Of a stretch of 11,623 nt of DNA, positions 1 through 9,043 are shown piece by piece. The notes beneath the pieces were generated by a model. It ran no database searches, was not told the origin of the DNA, and saw nothing but the letters and a program-made list of their open reading frames with translations. A program made the position numbers and the translations under genes. How positions within the stretch are numbered: position 1 is the stretch's first letter; every line of letters begins with the position of its first letter. The DNA comes from Blastocladiella britannica. Lineage: Eukaryota > Blastocladiomycota > Blastocladiomycetes > Blastocladiales > Blastocladiaceae. The stretch is from the NCBI GenBank assembly GCA_025349905.2, contig MU625108.1:1-11623 (forward strand), written 5' to 3'.

Positions 1-271
1 ACCAGGAGTCGCGGACCGCCGACACAGCCCGCGAGATTGCGTTCATGCATGCCACGGTCGGGTTCGGTGGTTGCCGTGTGGGCGGCGGTTTGTGGCCCAA
101 ATTATAGATTTTTTTTTTCATTTTTTTCGATTGGCGCAGTGGGCCAAGATGCTGGCCGCAAGCAGATCGGTAATGGCGCGAGCAAGATGTGCCCAAACAC
201 GCCACATCGCGATGGGTGCGCCTCGGATGGTGCCAGCGACTTGTTCGCGGTCAGCGACCGCATCCGTCTGA
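1..271. other. Left-edge stretch with no supported gene
   Basis: No reading frame here shows a recognisable domain. The stretch has a T-rich patch at about 111-129, resembling the T-rich introns elsewhere in the window. Short frames are open on both strands, and the minus-strand frame 118-318 has a somewhat protein-like composition, but nothing ties it to a family. The upstream part of the WW-rich pseudogene may begin here. Confidence 0.4.
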
Positions 272-1083
272 GTGTGTGTGCACTGCAGTGATCCTCGTCG
301 GTACCGTGTACCTGGCACTGATTGCGCGGTTCTACTTACAACGCGTCGCGCTAGCTGCGAGGGGTTGGACTGGTGGTGGGCAAGCAGCCCGCAGTTTCCT
401 TCTCCCAGAATGTTTTCTGATATTGTTGATTATGTCGTTGAATATATGACGCACCATGTAGTGGAATGGTGGTGGCAAAAGTTCCTGCGGCATGGCACTC
501 CCGACCACAGCTTTGGCAAGCGAGAATTGGTGTATGCTGCAATTCAAAACCAGAAGGGCGGTCTCATATCCTGGTTTTGGGACCTGTCGCACTCGCACCC
601 GAATTTCCCCCAACTTGATTGGAAAGGTGAGCTAGATTGCGATAATTTGGATGTTCGTGCTGGATATCGATTTTATGAAATGGTGGAAGGAAAGAGCCGC
701 CAAGCTCGGCCTTTCCAAATTCTTTCTTATCCGATGTGGTCGAATCCAGCGACATTGCTGGCCTGGATTACCTGATCACTAATCAGTTTGACTGTTGCTG
801 GGACATGGCTGGTAATCACAATGCCTTTGCTAACCAAGACTTTGCCCTGTTGAAATGGCGCCATGCCCGAAAAGATGAGCTCAAGGGGGAGCACTATGGT
901 GGAAATATACATCCATGGGACCTTATTAGCAGTGGACCCATCAGCGCCGAGTTGCTCGAAATGTACCAATGGTGGAAAAATCAATATGGGTTTGTCCTCA
1001 AAGAGATTGGCAGCCATATCTCCAAACACAATTACCTGCCCGCATTGTGGTGGTGGCTCGCCGAGCTGGATGCTCACCCTTAG
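272..1083 (+). pseudogene. Broken WW-rich ankyrin-like repeat gene
   Basis: Two overlapping plus-strand frames read as one repeat protein. Frame 2 (to about 712) has GLDWWW, VVEWWWQKF and LISWFWDLS. Frame 1 (from about 682 to the TAG at 1081) has GLDYLITNQ, LLKWRHARK, MYQWWKNQ and ALWWWLAELD. These recur at spacings of roughly 25 to 50 residues, in a pattern of an aliphatic residue followed by a Trp pair closing each repeat. The pattern recalls very large ankyrin-like families in Blastocladiomycota. That is from memory of the family style, not a database match. The change of frame near 690-715 has no convincing intron: a GTGAGC at about 626 would remove residues that look coding. The stretch is richer in A and T than the genes to its right. 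The likeliest reading is a frameshifted, 5'-incomplete copy. A live gene with an unrecognised intron is the alternative. Confidence 0.5.
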
Positions 1084-1418
1084 CCTGTTGTTCGCGATCT
1101 GCTTGGCTCTGCTTTTGACGCGGCGGCAATCCCTGTGGTGCTCGAGACGCCGGCGGACTATGCACACTCACGCCAGTACATTGTCCACCCGCCTGGCGGA
1201 GGCGTCAACACCGACGTACTGGACAAGGCTCCTGAGCTGACGCGAGCATGATGGCGCGCTTTCGCACCCCAACCGGACTGGAGCCTGAGAATTCATTGCT
1301 CGAGATTAATTCCTCTGCCGTCATCCTTGAGCGGATCCGTCAAAAGATCGCAGAAGAAGCGGCCGCATTAGCCAGCAGTGCGCGCATGGTGCAGTTGATG
1401 CGGAGGAGACGTAAGTGA
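1084..1418 (+). pseudogene. Orphan coding remnant, two frames, C-terminal end
   Basis: Immediately after the TAG at 1081, frame 1 stays open to the TGA at 1249-1251 with protein-like content (for example IPVVLETPADYAHS and YIVHPPGGG). Frame 3 then carries a short ORF from ATG 1248 to TGA 1416-1418, 56 residues, ending in a likely helix (ILERIRQKIAEEAAAL) and a basic tail (MRRRRK). Moving frame by one base near 1230-1247 joins the two smoothly, so they may be the end of one protein whose 5' part is missing. I do not recognise the protein. It may be the downstream continuation of the WW-rich pseudogene, a separate decayed gene, or chance. The stop lies 47 bases from the stop of the convergent gene on the other strand. 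Confidence 0.3.
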
Positions 1419-1465
1419 ACGAATGAATACTGTTTTTTTTTTCACCCAACAAAAATCGAATAGAA

Positions 1466-3108
1466 TCAACAACTCAGCCATTCCCTCGCCACCAAGGCCA
1501 GCCGCTGTCCGCCAATGGCGCTGTCGCATGCGATTACGAGCGGATCGGCCACATCCAGCGGTGCTGGCAGCGCAACACCTGCGCTGTTGATGCTGTTTCG
1601 TCGTTTCTGAGTCTTATCCGCGATCTGCAACACCACCTGGTGCAACTCCCGGATCCCCGGCCACCCGAACGCAAACCCAAATTCCCCTGCGACTTTTGCC
1701 AGCTGCACGACCTGATGCGACATGCCCTCGACCAGCAGCGCGCGCACGTGGCACGGCGGGAGCACGCGCTGCGTGAAGTTGAGCGCGAGGACCGCGAGAT
1801 CGGGCGGGAACGTCAGCAGCAGCATGTTCGAGTCAAACACCTGGCTCATGGACGTGGCCCCGAGCTGCATCCGAAATGTGCTGCGTATGGCAAGAGCGGT
1901 ACGGACCGCGGGTAAGGCCAGGTCCTGGGCGGTAAGGGAGGTCAGGAGCGTGTGAGTTCCGATGCGTGACGCGGCCGAGTGAATGGTGACGAGAACGAGC
2001 ATGGGCAGGAATTCGTTGCGGCGCGTTGAGGATTGGGGGCCTTCGCGGGCGCACATTTGCGCCAGCGGGAGCACGAGCCTGGCGAATGCGGGAAAGTCGC
2101 TCTGTCCGTCAATTTTTTTTTTTTTTTTTGCGTCAAAAAATGAAAATAAGGCAGGCATGAGAAAAATGAGAGAAAAATACCTTGGAAAGCGTCAATTCCG
2201 CCGCCAGCTCCACCGCCCGCAACGCGAGCAGATCCGCATCCAACCCAGCGGCTCTCAGATCCTTGGACGCCTTGTACAGCTGGTGGAGCGTGGGCAAGTA
2301 CCGGCACTTTCCACTCATGACCTGCGATTTGATGCGGTAGAGAAGCGCGCCAACTTGCTGCTTGGTCGCGATCTGGTTATCGTCGTCGATGGGGTCCCAG
2401 AGCCGGCGCCGGTCACTGGCCAGGTCCTGGCCGCGGCGCATGACCGCACGCATCACCACCGGCATGGATCGAGAGGCAGGGCGGGCAAAGCTGGCCAAAA
2501 CATGGCGGCGGCCGGTGGTGGGCATGGGTGGTGGTGGTTCTGGGACATCCAGCGCCCAGTGACTGCGATCCGAGGTGTCGCGCAAGGGTACCGAGTCCGG
2601 GTGCCTGTTGCCACCGTTATTGCGCTGTCCCTGTCCATGATGCTGCTGCTGCTGCTGTTGCTGTTGCTTCCGCCGCGGGTCCGTGGGTTCCATACCATTC
2701 ACAATCATCGGAGACGGTCCAGCCGGCGATGGGGACACGACAACGGTTGCTGTTGCTGTGCTCGGTGATACATCGACCATCGTGCTGGCCGATTGCTCGC
2801 TCGCATTTACATTCACGAGGGGAGCCAATTCGGTGGCGACCATATCCAGGAACGAGGTGGGGGTGTGCGCGAGCCAAGAGCCGTCGGTCGAGGTGCCAAT
2901 GGCATCAAGGAGCTTGCCAATAAACTCCTCGAGCACTGGGTAATTTCGGGCGGCCGCCAGGTGTTGGACCGAGTGCTGGAAGGCGCTGCATACACTTACT
3001 TTGGGTATTTAAGCATATCTTTATCAGTAACAGGCCCGTCTCGTACATGAAGGTGGGGTTGCTGGCATTCGCATTCGCATTGCTGGCGGTTGGCCGCGGA
3101 TCAGTCAT
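1466..3108 (-). CDS. Unassigned helical protein with polyQ tract; weak SAC3/PCI resemblance
   Basis: Spliced minus-strand gene. Exon 1 is 3108-3047, exon 2 is 2985-2181 and exon 3 is 2101-1466, giving 500 residues. Intron 1 (2986-3046) has a GTACGA donor and TGCAG acceptor; an alternative GTTACT donor 15 nt downstream also keeps frame. Intron 2 (2102-2180) is T-rich with a GTATTT donor and ACAG acceptor, phase 0. ATG 3108 is the first in frame. Residues 1-20 are Asn/Ala-rich, a Ser/Thr/Val/Pro-rich linker follows from about 80, eight Gln lie at about 128-135, and the rest from about 215 is mostly helical and Leu/Ala-rich. The segment around KDLRAAGLDADLLALRAVEL, with an F-rich helix after it, is reminiscent of the helical repeats of SAC3/GANP-type proteins (Thp3, LENG8) or the Rpn12/CSN8 family. 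I saw no diagnostic residue, so the function stays open. The gene diverges from the TTC27 homologue across 87 bp. Confidence 0.75.
2636..2670 (-). repeat. CAG/CAA microsatellite encoding polyglutamine
   Basis: The plus strand shows repeated GCT/GTT triplets, read on the minus strand as a mixed CAG/CAA run of eight Gln codons followed by two His. It lies in exon 2 of the unassigned helical protein, between a low-complexity linker and the basic middle region, and is a likely site of length variation between strains. Confidence 0.8.
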
Positions 3109-3195
3109 CGTCGTTTTCCTTTCCTGTCAGCGATTAGAGCAGCTCTTTGATCCTTTGATTATTTGAAAAAGAGAAAAAAAATCAACACAACAACA
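3109..3195. promoter_or_regulatory. Compact divergent promoter, 87 bp
   Basis: The start codons of two divergent genes (3108 minus, 3196 plus) are 87 bp apart, so both promoters and both 5' leaders must lie here or extend into the coding regions. The plus-strand side is A-rich just before the ATG (3166-3195), common in fungal leaders. No clear TATA box is visible. Confidence 0.6.
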
Positions 3196-5729
3196 ATGGC
3201 GACCACCCCCCTCGACCCGCTGCTCCTGGACGCGTCCGCGTACGCGCACGCCGACCTCCTGGCCACCGCCTACTATTGGGAAGTGCTTCAGGCCGTCATG
3301 GTGACCACCAACCCCACCACGTCGAACGAATCGTCCCTGCCCGAGAAGCTCGCCGCCCTCGCCGCGTCCCTGTCCGCTCGCGACACGCTGGCGCTGGTGG
3401 CCGCGTCGCTGCTCTTGTTTTTGCAGCTCAACACCACCGGTCCCGCCGCGGCTCTGCCCACTGACGACGAGATTGTCCGTGACTGTGCTATTCTCGGCCC
3501 CGACCACCACGCGGCCGCCCTGGACTACTTGTCGGCTGACGGCGAGCCCGCGTACCATTTAGCGCGTCGTCCGGCTCTGTTGGCGTTGGCGGTGGCTTTA
3601 ACCACGACTGAAAATACTGAATCGCCGCTCCTGGCCTGGTGGCACGCGCGCGCACAGCGGGTGCGCATGACGCTGCTGGATGCGGTGGCGCCGTCGTTGC
3701 GCGAGTCGGCGCTGTCTGCGCTTGCCCGCGCCGAATCCTTGGCGACCACCACCCCCAAATCGCGCGATCTGGCGGCCGTGTGGCACCTGGAACGCGCTGC
3801 GATCGTGCTGGGCGCCAACGACCTGGACCAGGCGCTTGCGCTCGCCGACCTGGACGCTGCGCGGACCGTCACGGGCCTGGAGGTGGAGGTCACGGGCGTG
3901 CTCGGGAAACGCACCAAGTTCCAGGAGACCAGTCTCACGCAGCTGGTGGTGATGGCCGAGTCGCGGTCGGAGCCCTTGGAGGCGGTGGAGGACGCGCGCG
4001 TGGATACGCTGCTGCTCAACGACGACACGATCTTGGAGAAACCCGCGCTCGAGGGCGACACGCACCGGGCGACTGTCAACTTGCGCATCATTGACCAGTG
4101 TCTGCTTCTGGGTTACTTGTATGTCGTTGCTTCATTTATTCTGCAAGGACAACGACACTAACATATGGTTACAAAAAGCCAACACCTCAAAAACACTAAT
4201 CCGGCCAACAACGAAATGACCGACGAGCAGATGATGCCGTACATCCGTCGCGTGCTCGAGAACCCCAACAACTGGACGGTCCACTCGGTGGCGCTGCTGC
4301 AGCGGTCGCGGCTGGAGGCCAAGCGGTCGCGCACGGTCGAGCGTGGGGCGCTGCAGATGCAGACGCTGGTGGACCAGATTGACGCCGTGACGCTGGACAC
4401 GGACGCGCCCGCGCACCAGCGACTGCGCTGGATCTTTGCGGTGGATGTCCCCCCGCGGTGGGCGCTCGAGCGCGAGGTGGCCGACGCGTGGCTGGCGTTG
4501 GGGATGGCCCGCACCGCGCTCGACATGTACGAGCGGCTGGAAATGTGGGACAAGGCCGTGGTCTGCCACATGCTCACCGAGCGCGCCGACAAGGCCGAGG
4601 AGTTGGTGGTCAAGCAGCTCAAGACTGCTCCCCAAAGTCCCAAGTTGCTGGCGCTGCTGGGCGATATTCGCGGCGACCCGTCGTTCTACACCGACGCGTG
4701 GGCCGCGTCGGGCAACCGGTACGCGCGCGCGCAGCGGTCGCTCGGGTCGTACCACTTCAAGCGCGGGTCGTACCCGGAGGCGGTGGCGGCCTACCAGCTG
4801 GCGCTGGCAATCAACCCGATGTTTGAGGACGCGTGGTTCGTGTACGGGTGCGCTGCGCTGCACACCAGCCAGTGGGAGGTGGCGGCCACGGCCTTCTCGC
4901 GGTGCACCGCCATGGACCTGACCAATGGCGAGGCGTGGAACAACCTGGCGTCGGTGTACGTGCGCATGGGCAAGAAGGAGCAGGCGTACAGCGCACTGAT
5001 GCAGGGGGTCAAGCACAAACACGACTCGTGGCGCATGTGGACCAACGCGATGGCGATTGCCGCCGACCTGGGGAAACTCGACGAGGCGTTGCTGGCGCTG
5101 TCGCGGGTGGTGGCGATCCGCGCCGCCCACGCATCGGCCGACGTGCGCGCGGGCGCCGTCGACGTCGAAATGCTCAACCGGCTCGTGACGTTATTCCTGA
5201 TCCTGCATCTGGAAAAACCGATTCCGGACCGCATCGTCCGTGTGGCCCACGTGGTCACCCAGTGCACCAACGCGGCGCCCGCGTCGCACGACGTGTGGAT
5301 GGCCGCCGCGCAGTTCCACACCAAGCGCCGCGACTACCGGCGGGCGCTGGATGCGCACGTACGTGCGTTCCGGTGTGTCGCGCGCGAGTCTTATGAGGAC
5401 GAGGCGCAGGTGCGCGCAGTGGTGGACGCGGCGTCCGAGCTGTGCGACGCGTACTTTAACTTTGGCGACCAGCGCATGGGCCGCGCTGATATCGACGACG
5501 AGGTCGCTGAGCCCACATCCCGCGAGGTCGCATGCGAGGACTGGGCGTACCAGGCCAAGCTGGTGGTGCGAGGGCTGTTGGGTCGCGTCAAGGTACTTTC
5601 TTGTCTCCTTTTTTTTTGGTTTGATCGGATGGCACTAACAAAACAAAACGACAACAGGACTTTGAGGACACTCCGCCGCACGACAGTCTCCGCGAGCTCT
5701 TTGAAAAGGTCAAGGAATGGTCGCGCTAA
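3196..5729 (+). CDS. EMW1: TTC27/Emw1-family TPR protein
   Basis: Exons 3196-4118, 4179-5592 and 5658-5729 give 802 residues, close to the family's usual 840 to 900. The introns (60 and 65 nt) start GTATGT and GTACTT and both carry CTAAC branch sites (4158-4162, 5635-5639). The segments after the first junction, ending in NNWTVHSVALLQRSRLE and ALQMQTLVDQIDAV, and the later NRYARAQRSLGSYHFKRGSY block match TTC27 from known family members. TPR units run from about residue 495 to 625 (the EAWNNLASVYVRMGK helix pair is typical). The N-terminal 300 residues are helical and less conserved. Yeast Emw1 is essential for cell-wall maintenance; vertebrate TTC27 is a TPR scaffold of poorly defined role. 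I chose ATG 3196 because the in-frame TTG at 3163 is only an artificial start. The last exon adds 23 residues and the stop. Confidence 0.93.
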
Positions 5730-5781
5730 ACGCATTTGCGAGGCAAATACAATAGAATAGTAATAATTAAAAGAAATCAAC
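5730..5781. other. 52-bp convergent 3' spacer
   Basis: The stops of the TTC27 homologue (5729) and uS11m (5782, minus strand) face each other across 52 AT-rich bases. A-rich tracts on the plus strand (about 5741-5776) and the matching T-rich tracts on the minus strand could serve both polyadenylation sites. Overlapping 3' ends of the two transcripts are likely. Confidence 0.5.
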
Positions 5782-6525
5782 TCACAAACGACGGGCCTTG
5801 CGTGGGCGGCACCCGCCATGCGCGATCGGCGTCACGTCCTGGACCATGACCACGGGCCACCCGTTGGCTTGCACGCACTTCCACGCCGCGTCGCGTCCGG
5901 GCCCAAACCCTTTGAACTTGAGGTGCAGCGCAAACGACCGGGCGGTATCCCCGACCTTGGCCTCGAACTTGTCGAGCGCCTGCTTGGTGGCCTGGTACGC
6001 GGGCTCGTACCCGGCGCGGTTGGCCTTCTTGAACCCGGCGGTTCCGCCCGAGCACACGGCCACCGCGTTGCCCGAGGGAGTGGTCACGGTGATGGTGGTG
6101 TTGTTGAAGCTGGCTCCCACGTGCACAATGTACGGCTCCGGGACCGGCATTTGGTGGCTGCCGGCGCCGCCGTACGCGTTGCCACCGGCACGGCCCATGG
6201 CAAACGTGGCTGTCGCGTTGGTGTCAAAGTGCTGGCCGATGCTGCTTCCGTAGCTCCCGCGCGGGACGTACGACGATGTAACGGGTGCTGCTGGTGCGGC
6301 GGTCGTTTCTGCCGAGGCGGACGGAGAGGCAGCAGGAGCAGCGGGCGCAGGAGTATCAGAAGACGATGCTGAGGGTGTCGAAAAGAGACCCTGGCCAGTG
6401 CCGGCGACGGACGAGGCGTTTGGCGCCGAGGAATACGCGCGAGGCACGACGGTGGTTGTCGCCACCAGCTTCATTGCCGCGGGCACGCGTGGGGCGGCGG
6501 TTCGGACCAGCGCGAGAAAGGCCAT
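5782..6525 (-). CDS. MRPS11: Mitochondrial small-subunit ribosomal protein uS11m
   Basis: Single exon, 247 residues. From about residue 128 it is a clear uS11 domain: YIVHVGASFNNTTITVT, then GGTAGFKKANR, YQATKQALDKF, LKFKGFGPGRDAA, and the C-terminal HGGCRPRKARRL that all S11 proteins share. The residues before about 34 form a basic, Ala/Val-rich presequence ending PRAYSS, as expected for matrix import with an R-2/R-3-like cleavage site. Residues 35-127 are an Ala/Ser/Pro/Thr-rich linker with no bacterial counterpart. uS11 lies in the platform of the small subunit, next to 16S-like rRNA and mRNA at the exit. The frame stays open upstream to 6717, but ATG 6525 gives the proper presequence and lies just downstream of a short divergent promoter. 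The gene is convergent with the TTC27 homologue and divergent from the Cmc1-like gene. Confidence 0.95.
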   Translation of the reverse strand: MAFLALVRTAAPRVPAAMKLVATTTVVPRAYSSAPNASSVAGTGQGLFSTPSASSSDTPAPAAPAASPSASAETTAAPAAPVTSSYVPRGSYGSSIGQHFDTNATATFAMGRAGGNAYGGAGSHQMPVPEPYIVHVGASFNNTTITVTTPSGNAVAVCSGGTAGFKKANRAGYEPAYQATKQALDKFEAKVGDTARSFALHLKFKGFGPGRDAAWKCVQANGWPVVMVQDVTPIAHGGCRPRKARRL

Positions 6526-6606
6526 TGTTGATTGAAATTTTCCACAATTTGAAGAGTGTTGATCTACCTCTTCTCGCGCAACACAATTTGACCAAATAAA
6601 ACATAT
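6526..6606. promoter_or_regulatory. Shared 81-bp promoter of two mitochondrial-protein genes
   Basis: The ATGs of uS11m (6525, minus) and the Cmc1-like gene (6607, plus) are 81 bp apart. The interval is AT-rich at both edges (AAATTTTC near 6535, AAATAAAACATAT near 6594) and has a pyrimidine-rich centre (about 6562-6574, CTACCTCTTCTCG). No textbook TATA box is visible. Joint control of both genes is an inference from the spacing. Confidence 0.65.
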
Positions 6607-6965
6607 ATGAAGACCTTGACACGTAAAGAAGAAGAGGCAGTGCTGCGGGAGGTCAAGAAAGAGGCCCTGGTCAAGTGCGAGGATTTCGTCAAGGGTCCGT
6701 ACCAATTTTTTTTTCATTCATTGATAGAAACCTCGTGGACTCAATCAGAACGTGGACAGCCTACACCGAGTGCTGCACTGGACGGTACATTTCCGTGGTA
6801 TGGAAGTGCCGGTCACACCTCACGGCCATGAACGACTGCCTCTTGCCGCTGTACGTCCTTTCCTACTTTTTTGAATACGGAATGCAACTCAAAATGCCAT
6901 AAATCAGCACGACCGAGGCACAAAAGGACGCCAAGCGCCGCGAGTACCTTGCCAAAAAAGAATAA
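6607..6965 (+). CDS. CMC1: Cmc1-like twin CX9C mitochondrial protein
   Basis: Exons 6607-6694, 6760-6850 and 6908-6965 give 78 residues. The spliced protein has two CX9C pairs, Cys24/Cys34 and Cys46/Cys56, plus Cys35, set in the Cmc1 signature TGRYISVVWKCRSHLTAMND. Twin CX9C proteins are oxidised by the Mia40 relay in the intermembrane space and need no presequence; none is seen here. Cmc1 stabilises newly made Cox1 during cytochrome c oxidase assembly. Intron 1 splits the first CX9C motif. Its GTCCGT donor is weak, but it is the choice that gives exactly nine residues between the cysteines; the stronger-looking GTACCA donor would lengthen the spacing. Intron 2 (6851-6907) has a GTACGT donor. 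The C-terminus is basic and ends REYLAKKE. The stop is 11 bp from the convergent phosphoglycerate dehydrogenase stop. Confidence 0.88.
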
Positions 6966-6976
6966 AAAAGTTCATT

Positions 6977-8522
6977 TCAGTAAAACACGCGCACCATAAT
7001 GTTCTCCTCCAGCTTGGAAATGCCCTCGTGGATCGACCGCAGCTCGTCCTCCAGCCGGCCCTGATCGAGCGTCACGTCGGCAACCATGTACGCCACCTCG
7101 CCGTTGGAATCGGACGCCTGCCGCTCAATGTTGAACGCCGACAGCAGCATGTTGATCTTGCGCAGCACTCCCGGCACGTTGCGGTGGATGTTGACGAGGC
7201 GAATGGTCATGGGGTTGGCCACCAGCGGCTTCAGGGACAGGTTGGGCAGGTTGACGGACCCAGCCGACGCGCCCTCGGTCACGTACGCCAGCACCGCGCG
7301 CGACACCTCGAGCCCGATCGCGCGCTGCGCCTCTTCGGTGGACCCGCCAATGTGCGGCGACAGAATGGTGTTGGGGCACCCGCACAGTGCCGACTGGAAC
7401 GACCCGACGCCGTTGGCCGCGGGCTCTACCGGGTACACGTCCACCGCGCACCCGGCAATGTGGCCCGACCGCAGTGCGGCCGCCAGCGCCTCAATGTCCA
7501 CCACGGTCCCGCGCGACGCGTTGATCAGGTACGCGCCCTTTTTCATGGCCGCCAGCTCGCGCGCCGTGATCATGTTCTTGGTGTCGACGGTCTCGGGCAC
7601 GTGCAGCGTCACAAAGTCGGCGCACCCGAGTAGCTCGTCGAGCGACCGCAGCTGGCGGGCCGACCCGAGGGGCATGATCTGGAGCACGTCGTGGTACCTT
7701 TAGGCGTGATGATGTCAGTAAAAGAAACCTTAAAGAAAAAAGGTTGAAAATGGCAAAAACATACACAACGCGGATCCCGAGGGCCTCCGACAGCACCGAC
7801 AGCTGCGACCCAATGTGACCGTACCCGACGATCCCGAGAGTCTTGCCGCGCACCTCATAGCACCCGGCCGAGACCTTGTTCCAGTTGCCGGCGTGCATCT
7901 CCTTGTTGCGATCGCCGAGCTGCCGCGACAGGTTGACAATGTTGGCGATCGTGAGCTCGGCGACCGACCGGGAGTTGGCGTAGGGCGAGTTGAACACGGC
8001 CACGCCGCGCTTGGACGCCGCCTCCAAGTCCACCTGGTTGGTGCCGATGCAGAAGCACCCGATCGCCAGCAGCCGGGGTGCCGCCGCCAGCACCCGCGCC
8101 GTGACTTTGGTCTTGGACCGGATCCCGAGGAACGACACGTCGCCGATACGCGCCAGCAGCGTCTCCTCCGACATGGCGCCCTTCACCGTCTCCACCTGGT
8201 ACCCGGCGGCCTCCAGCGCCGCGACCGCGACCGGGTGCACGTTTTCCAGCAACAGGCACTTGACCTGCGTGGTGTCGAACCGGTGCCACTGCCGGCCGTA
8301 CGAGGTCGGGTGCGACATGGCCGCCGACGTCGGGAACGTCGGGCGCGTGGGCGACCCGAGCGTCGCTGCCGGGGAAAACATGGACTGCATGGCAGCGGCG
8401 GGAACCGCGGTGGCGTCCGTGTCAACGTCGATGGGAGTACCCGACGCGCGACGCGAGAGAATGTGCTCTGCGGCGGCGTCGGCGACCGTGGAGGCGGGGG
8501 TTGCTGAGTTAGTTGAGGCCAT
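6977..8522 (-). CDS. SER3: D-3-phosphoglycerate dehydrogenase with ACT domain
   Basis: Exons 8522-7765 and 7697-6977 give 492 residues (yeast Ser3 and Ser33 are about 470). The enzyme oxidises 3-phosphoglycerate to 3-phosphohydroxypyruvate with NAD+, the first step of serine synthesis in the cytosol. The NAD-binding motif GIVGYGHIG is at 230-238. The catalytic triad is visible: Arg315 in NASRGT, Glu344 in VYPVEP and His368 in SPHIGGST. A C-terminal ACT domain (about 419-492, with HRNVPGVLRKIN) matches the serine-feedback region. About 75 low-complexity Ser/Thr/Ala/Pro residues precede the catalytic part. The intron (7698-7764) is T-rich, has a GTATGT donor and a CTGAC branch site, and lies just after the NAD motif, in GIRVV/YHD. 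ATG 8522 has a good context (A at -3, G at +4). An in-frame ATG at 8648 would add 42 residues. Confidence 0.96.
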
Positions 8523-8858
8523 TATGAATTGCTGCAGAGTTAAAGTGCGTGTGAAAAATAAAGTCAAAGGGAAATGGGCGTTCAAGTCCTTTTGAATGAA
8601 CGAAGGAGCGAGCGACGACGGCGAGCGCCGGCAACCGGGCACGGCCATTAGCGTTGCTGCTGATACGGTCGCGTGAATTGATTGCGGGCGACCAGCAATT
8701 GCTCCATCGCTTGACTCCCGTTGGCATTTAAGCGGTGGCGTACCTTTCGCTACCTTCCGTTAATCTCCGGTATTCTTGGATCCAGTTTTCTCGCTGTGGA
8801 ACCATCGGTGTAAATACACTGATCCTGCCAGAGTACACTGCAGTGCTCCATTGAAGAT

Positions 8859-8882
8859 CCCCTTGGAGTTCCCCTTGGAGTT
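8859..8882. repeat. Two tandem copies of a 12-bp unit
   Basis: CCCCTTGGAGTT occurs twice head to tail without mismatch. It is probably a small slippage or repair duplication. No function is suggested by its position in non-coding sequence. Confidence 0.9.
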
Positions 8883-9038
8883 CTTGTAAAATGATCGTCC
8901 GCGTCATGGAAAGGACCAAATTTGGCTGCCTCGTTGGTCCCGCCTATTTGCCAGGCGATCGCTGCGTGCGTGGCCAGCAAGCATCTTCGTCGCCGCGAAC
9001 GACAGGGCAGGATCGACCGTTCGCTTGTTGGATCCGCG

Positions 9039-9043
9039 GCGCC
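9039..9043. repeat. Target site duplication GCGCC, left copy of solo LTR 1
   Basis: Identical to 9293-9297 on the far side of solo LTR 1. Five base pairs is the usual length for Ty3/mdg4-type integration. Confidence 0.88.

Larger units (their letters stand above)
8523..9043. other. Intergenic stretch upstream of SER3, no gene recognised
   Basis: The first 130 bases probably hold the SER3 leader and promoter (minus strand). From about 8650 to 9043 I see no domain in any frame and no clear LTR end. A 12-bp unit is repeated twice at 8859-8882. The stretch may include old retroelement sequence, since it runs up to a solo LTR inserted at 9044. Confidence 0.5.

Noticed and set aside
118..318. Minus-strand frame at the left edge that could be an exon
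   Set aside because: Composition is mildly protein-like but there is no motif, partner exon or start that can be supported.
626..700. GTGAGC...AG as an intron repairing the frame of the WW-repeat gene
   Set aside because: It would remove residues that look coding, and it lacks the T-rich tract of most other introns in the window.
1411..1416. GTAAGT, a perfect intron donor, at the end of the orphan remnant
   Set aside because: Any downstream exon would have to lie inside the convergent gene on the other strand, where no plausible plus-strand coding follows. The in-frame TGA right after fits an ordinary gene end.
3163..3195. TTG start giving a Lys-rich N-terminus for the TTC27 homologue
   Set aside because: Eukaryotic genes rarely start at TTG, and ATG 3196 has a good context after an A-rich leader.
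3525..4091. Long minus-strand open frames opposite the TTC27 homologue (also 4132-5130)
   Set aside because: They mirror the GC-rich third positions of the real gene and contain no domain.
5798..6372. Plus-strand open frames opposite uS11m
   Set aside because: Shadow frames of a clearly identified gene.
7815..8507. Long plus-strand frame opposite SER3
   Set aside because: Arg/His/Gly-rich composition typical of an antisense shadow in GC-rich coding DNA.
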